A stretch of 64,000 bases of DNA from assembly GCF_002752655.1 (NCBI RefSeq), contig NZ_CP023737.1, positions 3,744,001 through 3,808,000 on the forward strand, written 5' to 3'. This stretch comes from Methylosinus trichosporium OB3b (GTDB lineage Bacteria > Pseudomonadota > Alphaproteobacteria > Rhizobiales > Beijerinckiaceae). Shown in pieces: positions 1 through 9,786 of this stretch (position 1 is its first letter; each line of letters starts with the position of its first letter). A model generated the notes under the pieces. The model was not told the DNA's origin. It did not search any database and saw nothing but the letters and a program-made list of their open reading frames with translations. Both the position numbers and the translations under genes were made by a program.

Positions 1-609
1 AATCTCCATTTCGACCGCTACGCCTTCGAACTCGGCGTCGGCTGTTGGGGGGCGCCCGACGCCGGATTGAGGCTCGTCTGCGACTGGCGCGGCGAGCCGC
101 CGCCGCTCGCCGCGCCGCTCGAGATCGCCGCGCGCGCCGGCTGCGACGTCGATCCGCTCGATCCCGCGCTCGCCGCCGATCGCGAGCGCCTGCTCGCTTA
201 TGTCTGGCCCGACCAGACCGAACGCCTCGCGCGCGTGGAGCGGGCGCTGGCGCTGGCGGCGCGGCGCGACGAGCGGGTCGCGCGCGCCGACGCCGGCGAT
301 TTTCTCGCCGCGCGCCTCGCCGCGCCGCTCGCGCCCGGCCGCGCCCGGCTGCTGCATCACACTATCGTCTGGCAATATCTGCCGCTGGAAACGAAGACGC
401 GCGCCAAAGCCGCGATCGCGGCGGCGGGGGCGGCGGCGACGCCACAGGCGCCCTTCGCCTGGGCGCGCATGGAGGCCGACGGCGACATGCGCTCGGCCGC
501 CGTCACGCTGACATTATGGCCGGGCGGCGAGAGCGTGGCGCTCGGCCGCGCCGACTTCCACGGACGCTGGGCGCAGTGGAATGCGCGGGCGCTGTCTCCT
601 ATGTCTTGA
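1..609 (+). CDS. DUF2332 family protein (3' part)
   Basis: The reading frame is open from the first base, so the 5' end lies outside the window. About 202 residues are visible. The segment around ERLLAYVWPDQTERL and the later HTIVWQYLP match what I remember of the DUF2332 family, whose function is not established. No signal peptide or catalytic motif can be judged from this fragment. The next gene on the same strand starts 132 bp downstream with its own ribosome binding site. Family assignment is fairly firm; function is unknown. Confidence 0.7.
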   Translation, partial: NLHFDRYAFELGVGCWGAPDAGLRLVCDWRGEPPPLAAPLEIAARAGCDVDPLDPALAADRERLLAYVWPDQTERLARVERALALAARRDERVARADAGDFLAARLAAPLAPGRARLLHHTIVWQYLPLETKTRAKAAIAAAGAAATPQAPFAWARMEADGDMRSAAVTLTLWPGGESVALGRADFHGRWAQWNARALSPMS

Positions 610-741
610 TGTTGCGACCCAACGACTCCTGCGGCGACGCGTCATGCTTTCATGGTTGCGCGCCGCTCGGCTTGGTGGGAGCATCGCGGTCACGGAGCCG
701 ACAAGGTTTCCACTCGCCGGCGCCGGCAACGGGAGCGGGTC

Positions 742-2811
742 ATGAGTGAGACGAAAACGTCCGGCGAGACGAGAGCCGCAGGCGCGCGTCTGGTCGCGCT
801 GGTGGGCCCCTTTCAGAGCGGCAAGACGAGCCTGTTCGAGTGCCTGCTGGCGCGATGCGGCGCGATCGCGCGCCAGGGCTTCGTGCGCGACGGGACCAGC
901 GTCGGCGATTCCTCGCCCGAGGCGCGCGCCCATGCGATGAGCGTCGAGAGCAATGTCGGCGGCGTCGATTATCTCGGCGACCGCTATGTGTTCGTCGATT
1001 GCCCCGGCTCGGTCGAATTCGCCCATGAGCAGCGTCAGCTCCTGCCTGTCGCCGACGCCGCCATCGTGGTCGCCGAGGCCGATCCGCGCAAGCTGCCGGC
1101 GCTTCAGCTCGTGCTGCGCGCGGTCGAGGACGCCGGCGTTCCGCATTTCATCTTCCTCAACAAGATCGACGCCGCCGCCGGCAATCTGCGCGAGACGCTC
1201 TCGTTCCTGCAGTCGGTCTCGCGAACGCCTTTGCTGCTGCGGCAAATCCCGATTTGGAACAACGGCATTGCGGTCGGCTTCATCGATCTCGCTCTGGAGC
1301 GCGCCTATGTCTATCGCGAGCATGCGCCTTCCGAGGTGATCGACATTCCGCCCGGCGAGACCGTCCTCGAGAAGGAGGCGCGCTATTCCATGCTGGAGCG
1401 GCTCGCCGATTACGACGACGCGCTGATGGAGGAACTGATCACCGATATCGAGCCGCCGCGCGATCAGGTGTTCGACGATCTCGCCAAGGAATTGCGAGGC
1501 GGCCATGTCGCGCCGGTGTTCGTCGGCGCGGCCGAGCGCGGCGCCGGCGTCACGCGGCTCATGAAGGCGCTGCGTCACGAGGCGCCGGGGATCGGCGCGA
1601 CGCGGGCGCGGCTCGGCGTCGCCGACGCGGGTCCGGCGCTGGCGCAGGTGATCCGCGCCGTCCATACGCCGCATGGCGGCAAGCTGTCGCTGGCGCGCGT
1701 GCTGCGCGGAAGCTTTCACGACGGCCAGCCGGTCGTCGGCGCCTCGGGCGTCGAGGACAAGATCTCCGGCCTCGCCTCGCTGATCGGCGGCGCCGCGACG
1801 AAGCAGTCCGTGGCCGAGGCCGGCGACACGCTCGCCTTCGGCCGGCTCGAGCATGCCGCGATCGGCGATATTCTGAGCGCCGAGACGCATGGCCCGGCGC
1901 CCGCTCCGGCGAAGATCGAGACGCCGGCTCCGGTCTATGCGCTGGCGCTCGCGGTGAAGGATCGAAAGGACGAGATGCGGCTCACCGCCGCGCTCGCCAA
2001 GCTGATCGACGAGGACCCGTCGCTCGTCTTCGTTCACGATCAGCAGCTCGGCGAGATGAAGCTGCTGGGCCAGGGCGAGATGCATATTCGCGTTGCGCTG
2101 GAGCGGCTCGCCTCCCGTTACGGCGTCACTGTCGCGACGCATCCGCCGGCCGTCGGCTACCGGGAGACGATCCGCCGCGCGGTGAGCGTGCGCGGCCGGC
2201 ACAAGAAGCAGTCGGGCGGCCATGGCCAGTTCGGCGACGTCGTGCTCGAAGTCGGTCCGCGCGGGCGCGGCGAGGGCTTCGGCTTCGTCGAGCGGGTCCA
2301 TGGCGGAGTTGTGCCAAAACAATACTACTCATCGGTCGAGGCCGGCTGCCGCGACGCGCTGGTCCACGGCCCACTCGGCTTTCCGGTCGTCGATGTCGAG
2401 GCGGTTCTGGTCGACGGCTCCTATCACAGCGTCGATTCCTCCGACATGGCGTTCCGCATCGCCGCCCGCATCGGAATGACCGAGGCGCTCGGCAAGGCGG
2501 AGCCGCTGCTGCTCGAGCCCCTGCTCGCCGTGGTGATGCGCACGCCGAGCGACGCCATGTCGCGCGCCGCCTCCCTCGTGACCGCGCGGCGTGGGCAAAT
2601 ACTCGGATTTCGCGCGCGTTCCGGCTGGGACGGCTGGGACGAGATCGAGGCGCTGATCCCCGAGGCGGAGATCGGCGACCTCATCATCGAGCTGCGCTCG
2701 GCCACCTCCGGCGCCGGCAGTTTCGAGGCCGCCTTCGATCATCTCGCCGAGGTGGTGGGGCGGCAGGCGCGCGAGGTCGTCGCCGCGCGAGGAGCCGCTG
2801 CGGATCGCTGA
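742..2811 (+). CDS. Elongation factor G-like GTPase
   Basis: This is a 689-residue translational GTPase related to EF-G. The P-loop GPFQSGKT is at residues 22-29, the G3 motif reads DCPG, and the G4 motif is NKID. The C-terminal half carries EF-G domain IV/V-like sequence, including GHGQFGDV and a V-D-V-E stretch. The open frame extends upstream to 652, but ATG 742 is preceded by GGGAGCGGG and begins the homologous sequence. The divergent G1 loop suggests the EF-G2-like paralogue often present beside canonical FusA rather than the main elongation factor. Whether it promotes translocation or recycling cannot be told from sequence. Confidence 0.85.
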   Translation: MSETKTSGETRAAGARLVALVGPFQSGKTSLFECLLARCGAIARQGFVRDGTSVGDSSPEARAHAMSVESNVGGVDYLGDRYVFVDCPGSVEFAHEQRQLLPVADAAIVVAEADPRKLPALQLVLRAVEDAGVPHFIFLNKIDAAAGNLRETLSFLQSVSRTPLLLRQIPIWNNGIAVGFIDLALERAYVYREHAPSEVIDIPPGETVLEKEARYSMLERLADYDDALMEELITDIEPPRDQVFDDLAKELRGGHVAPVFVGAAERGAGVTRLMKALRHEAPGIGATRARLGVADAGPALAQVIRAVHTPHGGKLSLARVLRGSFHDGQPVVGASGVEDKISGLASLIGGAATKQSVAEAGDTLAFGRLEHAAIGDILSAETHGPAPAPAKIETPAPVYALALAVKDRKDEMRLTAALAKLIDEDPSLVFVHDQQLGEMKLLGQGEMHIRVALERLASRYGVTVATHPPAVGYRETIRRAVSVRGRHKKQSGGHGQFGDVVLEVGPRGRGEGFGFVERVHGGVVPKQYYSSVEAGCRDALVHGPLGFPVVDVEAVLVDGSYHSVDSSDMAFRIAARIGMTEALGKAEPLLLEPLLAVVMRTPSDAMSRAASLVTARRGQILGFRARSGWDGWDEIEALIPEAEIGDLIIELRSATSGAGSFEAAFDHLAEVVGRQAREVVAARGAAADR

Positions 2812-2992
2812 CCGCGGAAGCCTGTCCCGGTTAGAAACGGCGAGTTTCTGGCTCGCTTCTTGATCCGGGCTGAGAGGCGTCTCAGCGCTGTATCATTTTG
2901 GCAAAGTCGATGCGGCGACATGGCGGCGTCGACGGCGTTCGCCGTCGCGCCGCCGATTGTCTGCGCGTGCCGTTTATTCCGGAACAGAGCGT

Positions 2993-5131
2993 ATGCATTC
3001 CGAAACGCAATTGTGCTTCGACGGGTCGATCGGAATAGACGAGCCGCTCCGCGTCTCTGGAATCGAGTGCGTCGGCGAGCTGGCCTGGGGCTCGCATTTT
3101 TGCCAGTTCTATCGCAATGCGGACGAGCTCCTGGAGATCGTCGCGCCTTATTTCGCCGCCGGCGTCGCGGCTCAGGAGCTATGCCTGTGGGCGGTCGCGC
3201 CGCCGGTCAGCGTCGAGCAGGCTCGGGCGGCTCTGGGACGTCTCTCGCCGCAATTGCGCAAAGGACGCGCCGCCGGCCTCATCGAAATCGCGCCCTTCGA
3301 GGCGGTCTATCTCCATGAAGGCCGGCTCGACGGCGCGCATGCGTTGCGCGTGCTGGAAAACAAGCTGGAGGAAGCGTCCGTTCGCGGCTTCGCGGGGCTG
3401 CGCGTCGCCGGCAACGCCTTCGAGTTCGGCGCCGAGGAATGGCCGCATATAGCGAAATATGAAACGCGGCTCGGTTCTCTGGTCTCCTCGAGACGAATTC
3501 TGTCGCTATGCTCCTATCCTTTGTCCTGCTGCGGCGCATCGGAAGTATTGGACGTCATCGCACGTCATGATTTCGCGCTGATGCGCCGCAACGGCCAATG
3601 GGAGGTCATCGAGAATGTCGCCGCCCATCGCGCGCGGCAGGCGCAGCGCGAGAGCGAGGAATATTTCCGTCTCATGGCGCAAGGCGCGCCCGACACGGCC
3701 TTGTTCACTCTCGATCCCGAGGGGCGCGTCGCCAGCTGGAATCTCGGCGCCGAGCGCATATGCGGCTGGACGGCGGCGGAGATCGTCGGCCGCGACGTCG
3801 CGGTCTTCTATCCCGAGGATCGGCGCGGCGCGGCGGCGCAGGAGCTCGATTCGGCGGTCGCGCATGGCGGCTACAAGGGCGAGAGCGAATGTCTGCGCAA
3901 GGACGGGACCTCCTTCCCGGTCGAGATGCAGGTCTCGCCGCTGCGCGACGACCGCGGACGGCTGCGCGGCTTCGCCCGCACCATGCGCGACGTGAGCGAG
4001 CGCAAGCGTTGCGAGCGCGAGGCGATGGCCAGTCAGGCGCATCTGCGGGCGCTGGTCGAGAGCGCCGTCGACGGCATCGTCACTCTGGACGAGAGCGGCG
4101 TCATCCTGTCGGTGAACTCCGCGGCTCTGCGCATGTTCGCCTATGAGCCGGGCGAGGCGATCGGCCGTCCGTTCGGCCTCTTCGTGCCGCAGGCGCTGGA
4201 GCCGGGGAGCTTTCTCGCCGATTGGCCGGCCGCCAGGGACGCGGAGCCGGAGGTGGGGGGGCTCGTCGGGCGGAGAAAGGACGGCTCGGCCTTTCCGCTG
4301 GAGCTGACGATCACCGAGGCGCCGTTCGAAGGCGGCCGCCTCTTCATCGGCTTCCTGCGCGACCTCACCGAGCGCCGCCGCGCCGAAGCGCAGATGCATA
4401 AATTGCGTGTCGATCGCTTCGATCTGATGGCGCAGGTGGCGGCCGGCGTCGCCCATGAGGTCAATCAGCCGCTGTCCGCGATCGCCGCTTATCTCGGCAC
4501 GGCGCGAAGGCTTCTGCAGCGCGTCCGGCGCGGCGAGGGGGTGGCGGTCGATCTGGAGCGAATTTTGGAGCGCGCGGTCGCCCAGGTCATGCGGTCGGCG
4601 CAGATCATCGGCGAATTGCGCGGCGTTGTCGCCGCCGCGGAGCCGGACAAGACGCTGCAGAGCCTGCATCGGATCATAGAGGAAACCAGCGGCGTCGCCG
4701 GCGCCGATGAGACGACGGCGAAGGTCGCGGTCACGATCGCGCTCGCGGCCGCCAATGATCGCGTCATCGTCGATCGCGCGCAGATGCGGCAGGTGCTGAT
4801 CAATCTCGAGCGCAACGCCGTCGAGGCGATGCAGCGCGCCGAGCGGCGCGAGCTCGTCATCTCGACGCGGCTCGAGGGCGGCATGATCCGCACCGATATC
4901 GCCGACACCGGCGCGGGACTCTCGGAGGAGATCACCAGTCTCTTGTTCGAGCCCTTCGTCACCACCAAGACCCACGGTCTCGGGGTCGGCCTCGCGGTCT
5001 CGCGCGCCATTGTCGAGGCGCATTACGGCCGGCTCTGGGCCGAGTCCAACCCCGGCGGCGGCGCGATCTTGAGCTTCACCTTGCCGCTCGCCGGCGAGCA
5101 TGGCGACGCGGCCTATGCCGAGGCGGAGTGA
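2993..5131 (+). CDS. MEDS-PAS-PAS sensor histidine kinase
   Basis: About 712 residues. The N-terminal ~170 residues match the MEDS domain (methanogen/methylotroph DcmR sensory domain), with the FCQFYRNADELLEIVAPYF-type opening. Two PAS domains follow, then a HisKA region with the phospho-acceptor His in VAHEVNQPLSAI, and a HATPase_c domain with N box NLERNAVEAM and G boxes DTGAGL and GLGVGLAVS. No transmembrane segment is evident, so the kinase is probably cytoplasmic. A TTG at 2957 would add 12 residues; I prefer ATG 2993. No response regulator is adjacent, so the partner is unknown. MEDS domains are thought to sense small hydrocarbon-related ligands, but the ligand here is unknown. Confidence 0.85.
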   Translation: MHSETQLCFDGSIGIDEPLRVSGIECVGELAWGSHFCQFYRNADELLEIVAPYFAAGVAAQELCLWAVAPPVSVEQARAALGRLSPQLRKGRAAGLIEIAPFEAVYLHEGRLDGAHALRVLENKLEEASVRGFAGLRVAGNAFEFGAEEWPHIAKYETRLGSLVSSRRILSLCSYPLSCCGASEVLDVIARHDFALMRRNGQWEVIENVAAHRARQAQRESEEYFRLMAQGAPDTALFTLDPEGRVASWNLGAERICGWTAAEIVGRDVAVFYPEDRRGAAAQELDSAVAHGGYKGESECLRKDGTSFPVEMQVSPLRDDRGRLRGFARTMRDVSERKRCEREAMASQAHLRALVESAVDGIVTLDESGVILSVNSAALRMFAYEPGEAIGRPFGLFVPQALEPGSFLADWPAARDAEPEVGGLVGRRKDGSAFPLELTITEAPFEGGRLFIGFLRDLTERRRAEAQMHKLRVDRFDLMAQVAAGVAHEVNQPLSAIAAYLGTARRLLQRVRRGEGVAVDLERILERAVAQVMRSAQIIGELRGVVAAAEPDKTLQSLHRIIEETSGVAGADETTAKVAVTIALAAANDRVIVDRAQMRQVLINLERNAVEAMQRAERRELVISTRLEGGMIRTDIADTGAGLSEEITSLLFEPFVTTKTHGLGVGLAVSRAIVEAHYGRLWAESNPGGGAILSFTLPLAGEHGDAAYAEAE

Positions 5132-5182
5132 GGGGACGCGCCCCGCTCCAGGGCTGCGTCCTCCATTTCGAAGCCTCGGAAG

Positions 5183-5202
5183 AGCGAGCCTTCAGGCTCG
5201 CT
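5183..5202. repeat. Small palindrome between convergent genes
   Basis: AGCGAGCCT and AGGCTCGCT are separated by two bases, so this can fold into a tight hairpin. It lies between the ends of the converging sensor kinase and phaB genes, where it could act as a bidirectional terminator. The same word recurs in the long inverted repeat at 9787-9848 and in part at 5987-6015, so it may be a dispersed repeat rather than a dedicated terminator. Confidence 0.55.
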
Positions 5203-5229
5203 TCTCGAGAAGCAAATCCACCCTGTGGA

Positions 5230-5955
5230 TCAGGTCAGATACTGGCCGCCGTTGATCGTCAGCGTCGAGCCGGTGATGAAGCCGGCCTCGTCGGAGGCGA
5301 GGAACACCACGGCGCGGGCGATCTCCTCCGGCTCGCCGAGGCGGCCGACGGCGATATGCGGGATGATGTGCTTGTCGAGCACTTCCTGCGGCACCGCCTT
5401 CACCATCTCGGTGGCGATATAGCCGGGCGCGATGGCGTTGACGGTGATGCCCTTCGCCGCGCTCTCCTGCGCCAGCGCCTTGACGAAGCCGATGTCGCCG
5501 GCCTTGGAGGCGGAATAATTGGTTTGGCCGGCCTGGCCCTTCTGGCCGTTGATCGACGAGATCACGATGATGCGGCCGAAGCCGCGGTCGCGCATGCCGT
5601 TGATGACCGGGCGCGTGACGTTGAACAGCGAGTTCAGATTGGTGTCGATCACCGCGCGCCACTGCGCCAGCTCCATCTTGTGGAACAGGCGATCCTTGGT
5701 GATGCCGGCGTTGTTGACCAGAACGTCGACGGGGCCGAGGTCCGTCTCGATGGCGGCGAGAGCGGCGGCGCAGGCGTCATAGTCCGACACGTCGAACTTA
5801 TAGACGGGAATGCCCGTCGCGTCCTTGAACTTGTTCGCCGCCTCGTCATTGCCCGCATAGGTCGCGGCGACATTATAGCCTGCCGCCTTCAGCGCCTTGG
5901 AAATCGCCTCGCCGATGCCGCGCGTTCCGCCCGTCACAACCGCTGTTCTGCCCAC
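5230..5955 (-). CDS. phaB: Acetoacetyl-CoA reductase
   Basis: A 241-residue short-chain dehydrogenase that reduces acetoacetyl-CoA to (R)-3-hydroxybutyryl-CoA for polyhydroxybutyrate synthesis, using NADPH in the known family. The Rossmann motif GGTRGIG is at residues 9-15 and the catalytic Tyr-Lys pair is in NYSASK. The frame can be opened from an ATG at 5970, but AAGGAGG lies just downstream of that ATG and 6 bases before GTG 5955. Starting at the GTG gives VGRTAVVTGG and the usual PhaB length, so I choose it. It follows phaA on the same strand, with palindromic repeats between them. The polymerase phaC is not in the window. Confidence 0.93.
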   Translation of the reverse strand: MGRTAVVTGGTRGIGEAISKALKAAGYNVAATYAGNDEAANKFKDATGIPVYKFDVSDYDACAAALAAIETDLGPVDVLVNNAGITKDRLFHKMELAQWRAVIDTNLNSLFNVTRPVINGMRDRGFGRIIVISSINGQKGQAGQTNYSASKAGDIGFVKALAQESAAKGITVNAIAPGYIATEMVKAVPQEVLDKHIIPHIAVGRLGEPEEIARAVVFLASDEAGFITGSTLTINGGQYLT

Positions 5956-5986
5956 CTCGTCCTCCTTCATCGAATGTCAAAAAGCC

Positions 5987-6015
5987 GGACCGCGAGCCTC
6001 GAAGGCTCGCGGTCC
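5987..6015. repeat. Palindrome in phaA-phaB intergenic region
   Basis: GGACCGCGAGCC and its exact reverse complement flank a 5-base loop. It sits just upstream of phaB on the transcribed minus strand. The same word occurs in one arm of the inverted repeat at 9787-9848. It could modulate phaB expression as a hairpin, or be a neutral dispersed repeat. Confidence 0.6.
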
Positions 6016-6022
6016 GATATCT

Positions 6023-6060
6023 AGAGCGTGATCCGATCCGATTGGATCGCATCACGCTCT
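6023..6060. repeat. Second palindrome in phaA-phaB intergenic region
   Basis: AGAGCGTGAT and ATCACGCTCT form the outer arms, and CGATCC/GGATCG continue the pairing around GATT with a small mismatch. Together with the neighbouring palindrome it fills much of the 166 bp between phaA and phaB. It lacks a T tract on the minus strand, so a simple intrinsic terminator is unlikely. Confidence 0.6.
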
Positions 6061-6121
6061 GGCATTTTTCGTTTGAGCGAATTCTGGTCGATCGAACGAT
6101 GCCGTTCGATCGGAAAGCGCT

Positions 6122-7297
6122 CTAGCGCTCGATCGTCAGCGCGACGCCCATGCCGCCGCCGATGCACAGCGTGGCGAGGCCGCGCTTGCCGCCGCGACGC
6201 GCGAGCTCATAGAGCAGCGTCGTCAGGACGCGCGCGCCCGAGGCGCCGATCGGATGGCCGATGGCGATGGCGCCGCCATTGACGTTGACGATCGCCGGAT
6301 CCCAGCCGAGGTCCTTGTTCACGGCCAGCGCCTGCGCGGCGAAGGCCTCATTGGCCTCGACGAGATCGAGATCGCCGATCTTCCAGCCCGCCTTCTCGAG
6401 CGCCTTGCGCGAGGCCGGGATCGGGCCGGAGCCCATCACCGACGGATCGACGCCGGCGGTCGCCCAGGAGGCGATGCGGGCGAGGGGGGTGAGGCCGCGC
6501 CGCGCCGCTTCCGCGGCCGACATCACGACCAGCGCCGCGGCGCCGTCGTTGAGGCCCGAGGCGTTGGCCGCCGTCACCGTGCCCTCCTTGGTGAAAGCCG
6601 GCTTCAGCTTGGCGACGCCCTCGAGCGTCACGCCATGCTTGATATATTCGTCCTGGTCGACGATCACGTCGCCCTTGCGGGTCGAGACGGTGAAGGGGAC
6701 GATCTCGTCCTTGAATTTTCCCGCCTTCTGGGCGGCTTCCGCCTTGTTCTGCGAGGCGACGGCGAAAGCGTCCTGCTCGGCGCGGCTGATCTGCCACTTG
6801 GCCGCGACATTCTCCGCGGTGATGCCCATGTGGTAATTGTTGAAGGCGTCGGTCAGGCCGTCGACGATCATCGTGTCGACGAATTTGACGTCGCCCATCT
6901 TGGTGCCGGCGCGCATATGCGCGGAGTGCTGCGACAGCGACATGCTCTCCTGGCCGCCAGCGACGATCACGCTCGCGTCGCCGGCCTGAATCTGCTGGGC
7001 GGCGAGCGCCACGGCGCGCAGGCCCGAGCCGCACACCTGATTGATGCCGAAAGCGGTCTTCTCCTGCGGCACGCCGGCCTTGATGGCCGCTTGGCGCGCC
7101 GGATTCTGGCCTTGCGCGGCGCCCAGCACCTGGCCGAGAATGACCTCATCGATGTCGGCGGGCGCGAGCCCCGCACGCTCGATGGCGGCCTTCACCGCGA
7201 CGGCTCCGAGCTCATGGGCCGGCGTCGCGCCGAACGCCCCGTTGAACGATCCAACGGCGGTACGCGCCGCGGAAACGATCACGATTTCCGTCGTCAT
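6122..7297 (-). CDS. phaA: Acetyl-CoA acetyltransferase (beta-ketothiolase)
   Basis: A 391-residue biosynthetic thiolase that condenses two acetyl-CoA into acetoacetyl-CoA, the first step of polyhydroxybutyrate synthesis. The nucleophilic Cys89 is in NQVCGSG, His348 in GHPIGASG and Cys378 in LCIGGGMG, which match the catalytic residues of the well-studied Zoogloea enzyme in position. The start has AGGAGAT 5 bases upstream. It leads a two-gene unit with phaB on the minus strand. Full-length and intact. Confidence 0.95.
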   Translation of the reverse strand: MTTEIVIVSAARTAVGSFNGAFGATPAHELGAVAVKAAIERAGLAPADIDEVILGQVLGAAQGQNPARQAAIKAGVPQEKTAFGINQVCGSGLRAVALAAQQIQAGDASVIVAGGQESMSLSQHSAHMRAGTKMGDVKFVDTMIVDGLTDAFNNYHMGITAENVAAKWQISRAEQDAFAVASQNKAEAAQKAGKFKDEIVPFTVSTRKGDVIVDQDEYIKHGVTLEGVAKLKPAFTKEGTVTAANASGLNDGAAALVVMSAAEAARRGLTPLARIASWATAGVDPSVMGSGPIPASRKALEKAGWKIGDLDLVEANEAFAAQALAVNKDLGWDPAIVNVNGGAIAIGHPIGASGARVLTTLLYELARRGGKRGLATLCIGGGMGVALTIER

Positions 7298-7540
7298 GTC
7301 GATCTCCTGCTAGGTCGAGCTTGCGAGGCGCCCGCGGACGCCACTCGAGCGCACCTTGAGCATTTTGCGGCGAGGCTCGTCAAGCGCCCGCGGGCGAACA
7401 AATCGCCGCGCGCCCCTCGTGGAGATGACTTGCGGCGCGTCCCTCGCGCGCCTCGGCCGCATTCTCTCGCGCGATAAATCATGTTCTGATGCCGAATCGA
7501 TAGGCGGCGTCCGGCGTCGCCACAGGGGAGGACAGAGCCA

Positions 7541-7909
7541 ATGGCGCCACAAAAATTCGCGATCGCCGCCGCAGCGGCCGTGATCATCGCCGCCCTTCCG
7601 GCCCTCGCGGCCGGCGACGCCGCCCATGGCAAGCGGATCGCTCAGCGCTGGTGCGCCTCCTGCCATCTGGTGACCGACGGGCAGAAGCGGGCCATGGCCG
7701 ACGCGCCGAGCTTCGCCGACATCGCCCATCGCCGCGAGGACGCCAAGGCGCTGGCCAATTTCCTCGTCGATCCACATCCGAAAATGCCCGACATGCATTT
7801 GTCGCGGCGCGAGATCGACGACATCGTCTCCTATATCCGCAGTCTCGACCCGCGCCCGCGCCCTCCGGAGCCCGGCATCGACAAAGACGACCGGCCGAGG
7901 AACGGGTAG
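7541..7909 (+). CDS. Small periplasmic c-type cytochrome
   Basis: A 122-residue protein with a cleavable signal peptide ending at about residue 24 (ALAAG). A single haem-binding motif CASCH is at residues 38-42, and Met82 or Met85 in KMPDMHLS is a candidate sixth haem ligand. It is a class I monohaem cytochrome that probably carries electrons in the periplasm. The start is preceded by GGGGAGGA. It stands alone between divergent phaA and a hypothetical gene, so its redox partner is not indicated. Confidence 0.88.
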   Translation: MAPQKFAIAAAAAVIIAALPALAAGDAAHGKRIAQRWCASCHLVTDGQKRAMADAPSFADIAHRREDAKALANFLVDPHPKMPDMHLSRREIDDIVSYIRSLDPRPRPPEPGIDKDDRPRNG

Positions 7910-8121
7910 ATAGAGGCGGCGCGCCGCAGCAGTCCCGCGCCTCGTCGCGACTGCCGAGGACGAAGCTTTCGGCCCCACCGTTCTCGTTCGCCGGTTGCGC
8001 CGAGGAGCTGGCCGCTTCGGGCAGATCGAGCGACACGTCGATGTTGAAACGATTGTTTTCAAAGCAAAGCAGTCCTGCTATCTTTTAGCCGACGGGACCC
8101 GATGCTTTCGGAAGGTGCAGC

Positions 8122-8568
8122 ATGGCCACACATGGGCGCGAGGAGCTTCAGCGCGTCGGTCGCGTGATTCGGGCGCGCGCGCACGCTTCGCTCATGTCGG
8201 ACACGAAATGGCGAAAGCTGCTTTCAATATTGAACGAACCCGAGCGGCGGCTCGAATATTGCCTCGTGAAATTTATCGACGTTTCAGAAGAACAAAGAGT
8301 TTATTTCCCGATGGCTCTATACCCGCCGCGGCCTTGGGTCGACACTTTTGCGTGTTTCGGCCCGATACCTCTGCGGTCGATCGAATGGATGCTCATCCCC
8401 CGTATAGCCAAATACAAGAGGGGCAATCCGGGCGTTCCAGACGGAAAGCTTGAGCAGGACGTAGAATCAATCAAGAATATGATTGATAAGCTTGGAAAAT
8501 ATCCGGCGCAGATATCAGCAGCCGGTTTATTGATCATAGGGCATGTGACCGAGACCCTTCCTTGTTGA
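8122..8568 (+). CDS. Hypothetical protein, possibly DUF6678
   Basis: A 148-residue soluble protein without signal peptide or membrane segment. The segment SLMSDTKWRKLL resembles the opening of the DUF6678 family as I remember it; the assignment is tentative. Base composition is visibly less GC-rich than the flanking genes, with codons such as TTA and ATA, which suggests recent acquisition. It is a single-gene unit between the cytochrome gene and queE. Function unknown. Confidence 0.6.
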   Translation: MATHGREELQRVGRVIRARAHASLMSDTKWRKLLSILNEPERRLEYCLVKFIDVSEEQRVYFPMALYPPRPWVDTFACFGPIPLRSIEWMLIPRIAKYKRGNPGVPDGKLEQDVESIKNMIDKLGKYPAQISAAGLLIIGHVTETLPC

Positions 8569-8716
8569 GGTGGGGCTTCGCCGTTTGAAAGCGGGATATC
8601 GATCGCTCGCTCCGAGGCTCACCGCCCCACCGGCGAGAACGTCGAGGACAGCCGCGCTGGACCCGGCCGGCGCGAGGCCCTAATCAGGCCGCATCGCCGG
8701 AGCCGGACCCGACATC

Positions 8717-9349
8717 ATGGCCTATGCGGTCAAGGAGGCATTCAAGACGCTGCAGGGGGAGGGCCGCCACGTCGGGCGGGCCGCCGTCTTCTGCCGTTTT
8801 GCCGGCTGCAATCTCTGGAGTGGTCGCGAGATCGACCGGGCCGAGGCCGTCTGCCGCTTCTGCGACACGGATTTCGTCGGGACCAACGGCGAGGGCGGCG
8901 GTAGGTTCGAGACCGCCGCGGCGCTGGCCGCGCATCTTGCCGGCCTCTGGGGAGGGGAGCGCGAGCGGCGTTTCGTTGTCTTGACCGGCGGCGAGCCCAT
9001 GCTGCAAATCGACGCGGCGCTCGTCGACGCTCTCCATGATGCGGGCTTCGAGATCGCGATCGAGACCAATGGGACGCGCGCCGCGCCGAGCGAGATCGAC
9101 TGGATTTGCGTCAGCCCCAAGGCCGGGGCGCCGCTGGTTCAGAGTTCCGGCGACGAGCTGAAGCTCGTCTATCCGCAGCCGGGCGCCGAGCCGGAGCTGT
9201 TCGAGGGATTGGCCTTCGACCATTTCCTGCTCCAGCCCATGGATGGGCCGGAGGCGGCGCAGAATACGAGGGCGGCGGTCGATTATTGCCTCGCGCATCC
9301 GCGCTGGCGGTTCTCGCTGCAGACGCACAAGACGATCGGGGTGAGATGA
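8717..9349 (+). CDS. queE: 7-carboxy-7-deazaguanine synthase
   Basis: A 210-residue radical-SAM enzyme that converts 6-carboxy-tetrahydropterin to 7-carboxy-7-deazaguanine in queuosine biosynthesis. Cys31, Cys46 and Cys49 form the CX14CX2C iron-sulfur motif typical of QueE, unlike the CX3CX2C of most radical-SAM proteins. TGGEPML is the SAM-binding GGE motif. The stop overlaps the queD start (ATGA). queC and queF are not in the window. Confidence 0.93.
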   Translation: MAYAVKEAFKTLQGEGRHVGRAAVFCRFAGCNLWSGREIDRAEAVCRFCDTDFVGTNGEGGGRFETAAALAAHLAGLWGGERERRFVVLTGGEPMLQIDAALVDALHDAGFEIAIETNGTRAAPSEIDWICVSPKAGAPLVQSSGDELKLVYPQPGAEPELFEGLAFDHFLLQPMDGPEAAQNTRAAVDYCLAHPRWRFSLQTHKTIGVR

Positions 9350-9723
9350 CACTCGAGTTCGAAGTCTATCGGGAGTTCTGCTTCGAGGCGGCGCACGCTC
9401 TGTGCGACCCGGAGCACCCGACCGGCGGAATCTACCGCAATCTGCACGGACATTCGTTCCGCGTGCGGGTGACCTTGCGCGGGCCGCGGGTCGAGGGCGA
9501 GGACTGGGTGATGGACCTCGGCAAGCTCGGCCGCCGCCTCGCGCTGCTGCGCGAGACGCTCGACCATTCCTTCCTCAACGAGCTCGACGGTCTCGGCAAG
9601 CCGACGCTCGAGAATCTCTGCGTCTTTATCTGGCGCGACCTCGAGGCCGACCTGCCGGCGATCTTCGAGGTCGGCGTGTTCCGCGACACCTGCAACGAGG
9701 GCTGCGTGCTGCGCAAGCGCTGA
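9346..9723 (+). CDS. queD: 6-carboxy-5,6,7,8-tetrahydropterin synthase
   Basis: A 125-residue PTPS-family enzyme that makes 6-carboxy-tetrahydropterin from dihydroneopterin triphosphate, supplying QueE. Zn-binding histidines are in the FEAAHAL and HGHSF segments, with the catalytic-type Cys in ALCDPEH. The ATG overlaps the queE stop by 4 bases, so the two are translationally coupled. A longer upstream frame exists, but it is only the queE region read in another frame. Confidence 0.93.
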   Translation: MTLEFEVYREFCFEAAHALCDPEHPTGGIYRNLHGHSFRVRVTLRGPRVEGEDWVMDLGKLGRRLALLRETLDHSFLNELDGLGKPTLENLCVFIWRDLEADLPAIFEVGVFRDTCNEGCVLRKR

Positions 9724-9786
9724 CGTCGGGGCTCGACATTCCGACCGGTCGCGGCCATAACCCGACAGTCGACAGGTTGCGCGGTC

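Noticed and set aside
514..2322. 602-residue minus-strand frame opposite the EF-G-like gene
   Set aside because: It is the mirror of a real high-GC gene: no ribosome binding site, low-complexity Arg/Asp/Leu-rich product, and the + strand frame has clear GTPase motifs.
3506..5101. 531-residue minus-strand frame opposite the sensor kinase
   Set aside because: Antisense shadow of the kinase gene; product has no recognisable domain while the + strand encodes complete kinase motifs.
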